Notes under the pieces: generated by a model
What the model saw: only the letters and a program-made list of their open reading frames with translations
Told to the model about the DNA's origin: nothing
Database searches by the model: none
NCBI GenBank assembly: GCA_963624605.1
Contig: CAVFQD010000062.1
Coordinates: 1-10,222 of the forward strand
Source of the DNA: Fimenecus sp963624605
Lineage (GTDB): Bacteria > Bacillota > Clostridia > Oscillospirales > Acutalibacteraceae
DNA length: 10,222 nucleotides
Reading direction: 5' to 3'
Made by a program: the position numbers and the translations under genes
In this document: piece after piece, positions 6,331 to 10,222 of the stretch
Layout: each line of letters starts with the position of its first letter
Position numbering within the stretch: position 1 is the stretch's first letter

Positions 6331-8064
6331 ATGGCACTTGACGGAATAACATTAAGATTTATAAAAAACGAAATAAGCGAATATTTGCTCGGAGCAAAGG
6401 TGGAAAAGGTTTATCAGCCGTCGAAATGCGAGCTTGTGTTCTTAATGAGAACCCGAAGCGGAGCATATAGGCTGTATATGTCGGCACAGGCTATCTCGCC
6501 GAGGATACACATTACCTCGCAGTCGCTTGAAAATCCGCAAAAGCCGCCCATGCTCTGTATGCTTTTGAGAAAACGCCTTGTCGGGGCAACGCTCACGCAG
6601 ATAAATCAGGTGTCGCTCGACAGGGTGCTTGAATTGTGCTTTGACGCCACTGATGAGATAGGCGATAAGGTAAAACTCAAGGTGTTTATTGAAATTATGG
6701 CACAGCGCAGCAATATAGTGCTTGTAAACGAAAACGGCAAGGTCATCGACGCCGTTAAGAGGGTGGACGAAACCAAATCCACCTACCGTGAGGTTCTCCC
6801 GGGCGGCACTTATCTTTTGCCGCCGAGCCAGAATAAACTCGACATCTCGCAGTGCTCGGCAGGGGAGATAGTAAAGGCGGTATGCGAAAAGAAAAATCAA
6901 AAGCTCTCCTCGGCAATCCTTTCAAGTGTGCTCGGCGTTTCTCCCGTCGTTTGCCGTGAAATCGCCTTTGCCTGCTCGGATAAGGCTGTTGAGGATATGA
7001 CGGTTATAGACGAGAGCGTTTTGTATGATAAAATCGTTGGAATTCAGGATATAATTTCCCAAAACAAGCCCTCTCCGCAGGTCGTGTTCGACCCCGAGGG
7101 CAATCCCGTCGATTTTTCGTTTATGAATATCACGCAGTACGGCGAAAATTATCCCGTGAAGAAATATTCTTCGTTTTCCGAGCTGCTCGACGAGTTCTGC
7201 TTTGAAAAGGACAGAACCTATCGAATTAAACGCCGTGCGGGCGATATGCTAAAGCTCTTGAACAACGCCTCACAGAGGGTTGCAAAAAAGGTCAATCTTC
7301 AGAAAATGCAGCTTGAAAAGTGCGACGACAAGGAAACTCTGCGTATCTATGCGGAGCTTATAAATTCCAATCTTTACAGGCTCGAAAAGGGCTCGGCGTT
7401 TTACGATATTGAGAATTATTACGATAACAACAATGTCGTTAGGATAAATGTAAATCCCGCGCTTTCTCCCGTGCAGAATTCGCAGAAGTATTATAAGGAA
7501 TACAAAAAGGCGGTTACCGCCGAAAAAATGCTTGCCGATTTAATCGAGAGCGGCGAACAGGAGCTTTTGTATATCGACTCCGTGCTTGACGAGCTTTCGA
7601 GAGCGGACAGCGAAGCGGAAATTGCCGAGATAAAGCAGGAGCTGATTTCGGGCGGATATATCCGCCACAAGAGCAAGGATAAAATAAAACTTCCGAAAAC
7701 GCTTCCGCCGTATGAGTTCACAACCTCGGACGGCTTCCGTGTGCTTGTCGGCAGGAACAATGTTCAGAACGACAAGCTGACCTTCAAAACGGCAAAGAAC
7801 TATGATATGTGGCTTCACACTCAAAGCTTCGCGGGCTCGCACACAGTGATTGTTTCGGACAACAGGGAAATTACCGACACCGCAATCGAGGAGGCGGCAA
7901 GGATAGCCGCACGGTTTAGCTCGGCAGGAGATGCAGACAAGGTGCCCGTTGACTACACCTTGATAAAAAATGTCAAGAAGCCGAATAACGCAAAGCCCGG
8001 CAAGGTCATATATCACGTTTACAACACCCTGTATGTTACCCCAAACAGGGATATTCAACTGTAA
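6331..8064 (+). CDS. rqcH: RqcH/NFACT family ribosome quality control protein
   Basis: The product is 577 residues, the normal length for the family once called fibronectin-binding protein FbpA. The NFACT-N domain begins MALDGITLRFIKNEI and includes SLDRVLEL, whose D97-R98 pair falls at the same numbers as the functionally required DR motif of Bacillus subtilis RqcH. A helix-hairpin-helix and coiled-coil middle follows. The C-terminal NFACT-R domain has FRVLVGRNNVQND, DMWLHTQSFAGSHTVI and HVYNTLYVTPN. RqcH binds 50S subunits still carrying a stalled nascent chain and recruits Ala-tRNA to add a C-terminal alanine tail, which marks the chain for degradation. TGAGGA overlapping the upstream stop (6321-6326) gives a close ribosome-binding site. 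It is the last gene of the trmK block. Confidence 0.94.
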   Translation: MALDGITLRFIKNEISEYLLGAKVEKVYQPSKCELVFLMRTRSGAYRLYMSAQAISPRIHITSQSLENPQKPPMLCMLLRKRLVGATLTQINQVSLDRVLELCFDATDEIGDKVKLKVFIEIMAQRSNIVLVNENGKVIDAVKRVDETKSTYREVLPGGTYLLPPSQNKLDISQCSAGEIVKAVCEKKNQKLSSAILSSVLGVSPVVCREIAFACSDKAVEDMTVIDESVLYDKIVGIQDIISQNKPSPQVVFDPEGNPVDFSFMNITQYGENYPVKKYSSFSELLDEFCFEKDRTYRIKRRAGDMLKLLNNASQRVAKKVNLQKMQLEKCDDKETLRIYAELINSNLYRLEKGSAFYDIENYYDNNNVVRINVNPALSPVQNSQKYYKEYKKAVTAEKMLADLIESGEQELLYIDSVLDELSRADSEAEIAEIKQELISGGYIRHKSKDKIKLPKTLPPYEFTTSDGFRVLVGRNNVQNDKLTFKTAKNYDMWLHTQSFAGSHTVIVSDNREITDTAIEEAARIAARFSSAGDADKVPVDYTLIKNVKKPNNAKPGKVIYHVYNTLYVTPNRDIQL

Positions 8065-8081
8065 AGCAAATTCGCTTTACA
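8060..8081 (+). terminator. Short hairpin over the rqcH stop, possible weak terminator
   Basis: TGTAAAGC (8060-8067) and GCTTTACA (8074-8081) form a perfect 8-bp stem with a 6-nt loop that contains the stop codon. The bases after it are AT-rich but hold no clear T-run, so termination would be weak. Confidence 0.4.
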
Positions 8082-8085
8082 TAAA

Positions 8086-8111
8086 ATTTCGGCTCGGATA
8101 TTGACCGAAAT
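8086..8111. promoter_or_regulatory. Inverted repeat overlapping the -35 box, candidate operator
   Basis: ATTTCGG (8086-8092) and CCGAAAT (8105-8111) are exact 7-bp arms with a 12-nt spacer. The right arm covers part of the -35 hexamer of the first cohesin-like gene, a typical place for a repressor site. No T-run follows, so a terminator role is unlikely. Regulation is inferred only from position. Confidence 0.35.
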
Positions 8112-8129
8112 GCTAAAACATTGTATTAT
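8101..8129 (+). promoter_or_regulatory. Sigma-A-type promoter of the first cohesin-like gene
   Basis: The -35 box TTGACC (8101-8106) and the -10 box TATTAT (8124-8129) are spaced exactly 17 bp apart, each one mismatch from consensus. Transcription would begin near 8136, giving a leader of about 27 nt with an AAAAGGCGGT ribosome-binding region at 8146-8155. Confidence 0.8.
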
Positions 8130-8162
8130 ATTGAAGATAAAGATAAAAAGGCGGTTTAACCT

Positions 8163-8990
8163 ATGAAAAAAACTATATCCGTAATGCTGATAATAACCAT
8201 GCTTATGTCGCTTTTGTGCCTCACCCCGTTTGCGGCGTCCACCTCGCTCGTGGCGGCTCCGTCAACGGCAAATAAGGGAGATACGGTTACGATAAGCGTA
8301 AATGTCGGAAGCGGTCTTTCAGGCGCAAAGCTTGTGCTCGAATATGACACCTCTTGCTTTTCGCTTGTAAGCAACAGCATAAGCGAGGGCTCAAACTTTA
8401 TGGTTTCGGTAAATGACAAAACAACCGGAAAGCTTACGGCAGCGGCTGTCGCAATGACTGAACAGCCTGCTTGTACCGTGTATTCCGCTAAGTTCAAGGT
8501 GCTCAAAACAGGCGGAAAAATGACGCTTAAAGTAACAGAAGCCATCGACGGTAACAATAACGACATAACCTCAACCGTTACGGGTACGGTTCTCACAATA
8601 GCCGAGGGTACGGGCACGGTTACGGAGGAGACAATCGCTCCTCAGCCTCAGACAACTGCGGCGGCGAATGTTACAAAGCCTTCTTCAGGAGCCGGCAGCA
8701 GTAAGACAACCACAACAAAGAAGGTTGAGGGAATAACCGGAACGGCAGTCGCGCCGGCACCCGACGAGACCTTACCCGCTGACATTATGCCTACGGAGCC
8801 CACAACAGCCGACAGTGCTTCCGAGCAGACTGAAAAGAGCCATACTGCGGCGATTATCATAGCTGTTGCGGCAACTCTCCTCGTTCTTGCGGCGGCAATA
8901 ATCATTGCCCTTGTCATCAAAAAGAAAAAACAGCAGGACGAACCCGAAACTCCGAACGAAACAAACGAAAATATTGACAAAGATAAATAA
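8163..8990 (+). CDS. Secreted membrane-anchored protein with one cohesin-like domain
   Basis: The product is 275 residues. Residues 1 to about 26 are a signal peptide (MKKTISVM, a hydrophobic core, then TPFAAS). Residues about 28-150 resemble a cohesin beta-sandwich: NKGDTVTISVNVGSGLSG, KLVLEYDTSCF, GKLTAAAVA and VYSAKFKVLKTGGKMTLKV. A Thr/Ser/Pro-rich linker covers about 151-226. One membrane helix lies at about 229-252 (AAIIIAVAATLLVLAAAIII), followed by KKKK and an acidic 19-residue cytoplasmic tail. No LPxTG is present, so the domain should sit outside the cell on a membrane-spanning stalk. Cohesins bind dockerins on enzymes in cellulosome-like complexes; no dockerin is encoded here, and partners are unknown. 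It is paralogous to the next gene. The fold call rests on pattern recognition and needs a profile search. Confidence 0.8.
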   Translation: MKKTISVMLIITMLMSLLCLTPFAASTSLVAAPSTANKGDTVTISVNVGSGLSGAKLVLEYDTSCFSLVSNSISEGSNFMVSVNDKTTGKLTAAAVAMTEQPACTVYSAKFKVLKTGGKMTLKVTEAIDGNNNDITSTVTGTVLTIAEGTGTVTEETIAPQPQTTAAANVTKPSSGAGSSKTTTTKKVEGITGTAVAPAPDETLPADIMPTEPTTADSASEQTEKSHTAAIIIAVAATLLVLAAAIIIALVIKKKKQQDEPETPNETNENIDKDK

Positions 8991-8997
8991 AATCCTG

Positions 8998-9026
8998 TTG
9001 ACAATTCAACTGAATTATAGTATCAT
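8998..9026 (+). promoter_or_regulatory. Near-consensus sigma-A promoter of the second cohesin-like gene
   Basis: A perfect -35 TTGACA (8998-9003) is followed after 17 bp by TATCAT (9021-9026). It starts 8 nt after the first gene's stop. Transcription from about 9033 gives an unusually long leader of about 80 nt. With such a promoter the second paralogue can be expressed independently and strongly. Confidence 0.82.
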
Positions 9027-9042
9027 TAGTCATATAGTAAAG

Positions 9043-9085
9043 GCTTTATGCGCTTTTCTATCATAATATCGACTCGCATTAAAGC
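9043..9085 (+). promoter_or_regulatory. Hairpin in the leader of the second cohesin-like gene
   Basis: GCTTTATGCG (9043-9052) pairs with CGCATTAAAGC (9075-9085) with a single bulged T, giving a 10-bp stem and a 22-nt loop. A competing pairing is possible between CGCTTT (9051-9056) and AAAGCG (9081-9086). The ribosome-binding region AAAAGGCGGT (9096-9105) lies just outside. It could stabilise the mRNA or modulate its translation; this is inference, and no known riboswitch is recognised. Confidence 0.45.
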
Positions 9086-9113
9086 GAAAATTATTAAAAG
9101 GCGGTAAAAAGAT

Positions 9114-9749
9114 ATGAAAAAAGTTCTTTCAGTTCTCGTAGCACTTCTTCTTATTGCTGTTGCTTGTGTTCCCGCATTTGCGGCAGACACATACAAGGTT
9201 GACCTCGAGTCATCGGCAACCACCGCAGCAGTAGGCGACGAAATCACGGTTTCTTTCAAAGTAAGCAGCGGTCTTTCGGGCTTCAAGGGCGTTCTTGAAT
9301 ACAACACTGCTAATTATCAGTATGTTGAAGGTTCAGCTCAGGCTACCGACCTCTTTACTTCCGTAATCAACGACACTGTTGACGGTAAACTCACAGTTGC
9401 AAGCGTTGCTACCGAAGCTAAGGACGCTGGCGTTGTTTTCACAGCTAAGTTTAAGGTTCTCAAGAAGGACGGCGTTTTCACAGCTTCCGCAACGGACGCT
9501 ATTGACGGAACAAGCACAGCTGTTACAGTTGCGGGCGATGAGCTTGCTATCGAAGTAACCGATAAGGCTACAACAACGAAGGCTGCAGAAACAACAACAT
9601 CTGCTGACAGCGGTAAGTCCGACAGCAACAAAAAGAATTCCGTTGATATCAAGAAAACAGGCGGTAAGCTCTATGTTTCAACAGCGGCGGCAGTTGCGGT
9701 TTGCGCAGCAGCAGTTGCAGTTACAATGAAGAAAAAGAACGAAGACTAA
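9114..9749 (+). CDS. Secreted cohesin-like protein with sortase-signal-like C terminus
   Basis: The product is 211 residues. The signal peptide is MKKVLSVLVALLLIAVACVP followed by AFA|AD, with cleavage near A23. AVAC at 15-18 loosely fits a lipobox, a less likely alternative. Residues about 26-150 form a cohesin-like domain: VGDEITVSFKVSSGLSGF, GVLEYNTANY, DGKLTVASVA and VFTAKFKVLKKDG. These motifs line up one for one with the upstream paralogue. A short Thr/Ser-rich linker (about 152-172) leads to IKKTGGK (179-185), a hydrophobic segment (186-205) and KKKNED. That is the layout of a cell-wall sorting signal, but with IKKTG where LPxTG is expected. Codon use (GTT, GCT, AAG) resembles rplL, suggesting high expression. 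It has its own promoter and terminator. Confidence 0.82.
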   Translation: MKKVLSVLVALLLIAVACVPAFAADTYKVDLESSATTAAVGDEITVSFKVSSGLSGFKGVLEYNTANYQYVEGSAQATDLFTSVINDTVDGKLTVASVATEAKDAGVVFTAKFKVLKKDGVFTASATDAIDGTSTAVTVAGDELAIEVTDKATTTKAAETTTSADSGKSDSNKKNSVDIKKTGGKLYVSTAAAVAVCAAAVAVTMKKKNED

Positions 9750-9771
9750 GAATTTACATTTCTGATATTCG

Positions 9772-9800
9772 GCGCTCACACTGATGTGTGAGCGCTTTTT
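9772..9800 (+). terminator. Intrinsic terminator after the cohesin-like pair
   Basis: GCGCTCACAC (9772-9781) and GTGTGAGCGC (9786-9795) form a perfect 10-bp stem with a TGAT loop, followed by five T residues. It lies 22 nt after the stop codon and marks the end of the gene-bearing part of the window. Confidence 0.95.
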
Positions 9801-9860
9801 CTTGTGCGTTGAAAAAGCGCGTGAGGTCTCTACGAGGCTCATCATATTAAAGCAGAACCA

Positions 9861-9996
9861 AGCCTTCCTCTGACGAGGAAAGTGGCACGCCGCAGGCGTG
9901 ACGGAAGGAGAGAGGCAATAAACATCAAATTTTCGTTGTCTCTCCCTCAGTCATTTTTCAGAAGAAAAATGACAGCTCCCTCGTCAGAGGGAGCCT
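9861..9996. repeat. Composite of two converging palindromic repeat units
   Basis: Unit 1 (about 9861-9918) and unit 2 (about 9936-9996) are related in inverted orientation. Each has an outer stem around a TGAC/GTCA loop: CTTCCTC with GAGGAAAG (9864-9882) in unit 1, GCTCCCTC with GAGGGAGC (9975-9994) in unit 2. Each has an inner stem: CACGCC/GGCGTG (9886-9900) in unit 1, and a perfect 10-bp GTCATTTTTC/GAAAAATGAC (9950-9973) in unit 2. Each ends in a GGAGAGA-type end facing the other, GAGAGGCAA at 9910-9918 and TTGTCTCTC at 9936-9944. The layout resembles REP/MITE-like intergenic repeats recalled from gut Clostridia; whether they move is not visible. Confidence 0.8.
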
Positions 9997-10035
9997 ATGT
10001 TTGTGTGTGATTTCCAATTTGCACAGCACCGTAGA

Positions 10036-10054
10036 GTAGGGGCTTGCTCCCGCT
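10036..10054. repeat. Degenerate GTAGGGGC...CCCGC hairpin repeat
   Basis: AGTAGGGGC, then TTGCT, then CCCGC forms a short imperfect hairpin. It shares its GTAGGGGC head and CCCGC tail with the better copy at 10109-10133, so it is probably a diverged member of the same intergenic repeat family. Confidence 0.45.
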
Positions 10055-10108
10055 GAAAGAAATATTGCAAATCAACCGATACAATCAAATTATATTTCAT
10101 ATTATATC

Positions 10109-10139
10109 GTAGGGGCGAACTGTGTTCGCCCGCTTTTTT
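10109..10139 (+). repeat. GTAGGGGC...CCCGC hairpin repeat with a T-run
   Basis: GGGCGAAC (10113-10120) and GTTCGCCC (10124-10131) form a perfect 8-bp stem with a TGT loop, followed by six T residues (10134-10139). It could terminate + strand transcription. The flanking GTAGGGG and CCCGC mark it as an intergenic repeat family rather than a dedicated terminator, since no gene lies upstream. Confidence 0.7.
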
Positions 10140-10154
10140 GTTACTGCTGAAATT

Positions 10155-10169
10155 GGCGGGCGAACGAAG
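10155..10169. repeat. Half copy of the hairpin repeat, apparently interrupted
   Basis: GCGGGCGAAC (10156-10165) is the reverse complement of GTTCGCCCGC in the copy at 10124-10133. The complementary half of the repeat, ending GCCCCTAC, is missing. The similarity stops at about 10169, exactly where the tandem repeat begins, suggesting interruption by inserted DNA. Confidence 0.5.
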
Positions 10170-10173
10170 TGTA

Positions 10174-10221
10174 TAGTGTAATAAGATAGTAAACAGGTAG
10201 TGTAAGGACATAGTAAACAGT
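10174..10221. repeat. Two 24-bp near-tandem repeats, possible insertion sequence terminus
   Basis: Unit 10174-10197 and unit 10198-10221 match at 20 of 24 positions. They share TAGTGTAA at the start and ATAGTAAACAG near the end. The array begins 4 nt after a TGT (10170-10172) and runs to the window edge, so more copies may follow. Several short direct repeats inside a TG-starting end are typical of IS21-family termini. No transposase gene is visible, so the assignment is tentative. Confidence 0.5.
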
Positions 10222-10222
10222 T

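Larger units (their letters stand above)
9801..10222. other. Gene-free, repeat-rich region
   Basis: No convincing gene is found on either strand in these 422 bases. The longest open frame, on the minus strand at 9984-10211, crosses three separate repeat structures and has no ribosome-binding site or recognisable domain. The region holds the palindromic composite, two hairpins of a GTAGGGGC type and the 24-bp near-tandem repeat described in their own entries. Bases 9801-9860 show nothing recognisable. Confidence 0.8.

Noticed and set aside
8163..8240. First cohesin-like protein as a lipoprotein (C19)
   Set aside because: The residues before C19 are SLL, and the required small residue at -1 is missing. 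A standard signal peptidase I site near residues 24-26 fits better.
8156..8617. Minus-strand open frame opposite the first cohesin-like gene
   Set aside because: It overlaps a gene with signal peptide, promoter and ribosome-binding site. The reverse frame is a compositional shadow of its Thr/Ser/Val codons.
9861..9996. Possible CRISPR array
   Set aside because: There are only two units, they are inverted relative to each other, and they carry no regular spacers.
9984..10211. Minus-strand 75-residue open frame
   Set aside because: It runs through three repeat structures, has no ribosome-binding site and no recognisable domain.

Overview
The window looks like chromosomal DNA of an anaerobic Firmicute of class Clostridia. 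The best guess is a Ruminococcus-like member of the Oscillospiraceae/Ruminococcaceae. The evidence is the rplL type, a trmK/NIF3 pair followed by rqcH, small cysteine redox proteins of anaerobes (C_GCAxxG_C_C and DUF1858), two secreted proteins with cohesin-like domains, and short palindromic intergenic repeats of a kind I recall from gut Clostridia. The genus is inference. Nearly all genes lie on the + strand.

Layout. (1) 1-397: the 3' part of rplL (ribosomal protein L7/L12), closed by a strong terminator. rpoB, the usual next gene, is not there. (2) 410-3632: a good sigma-A-type promoter drives a C_GCAxxG_C_C redox protein and, 3 nt later, a large clan GH-D (GH36-like) glycoside hydrolase. 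The hydrolase has C-terminal Ig-like and LamG-like regions and no signal peptide. (3) 3613-4932: a GtrB/DPM1-type membrane glycosyltransferase and a 67-residue DUF1858 CxxC protein, ended by a hairpin terminator. (4) 4937-8064: trmK, NIF3-family and rqcH, tightly packed or overlapping. This is a translation and RNA-quality block: tRNA m1A22 methylation, a dinuclear-metal protein, and Ala-tailing of stalled nascent chains. (5) 8101-9800: two paralogous secreted single-cohesin-like proteins, each with its own near-consensus promoter and an AAAAGGCGGT ribosome-binding region. The first ends in a membrane anchor with a cytoplasmic tail. The second ends in a sortase-signal-like tail with a non-canonical motif. 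A perfect 10-bp hairpin terminator closes the pair. (6) 9801-10222: no gene. It holds a composite of two converging palindromic repeats, hairpins of a GTAGGGGC...CCCGC family, and a 24-bp near-tandem repeat at the right edge. That last repeat may be the terminus of an insertion sequence, possibly IS21-like, interrupting another hairpin repeat.

The most interesting parts are the cohesin-like pair with different anchors and separate promoters, the structure-conserved palindromic composite, and the possible insertion junction at about 10170. No CRISPR array, tRNA or rRNA was seen.
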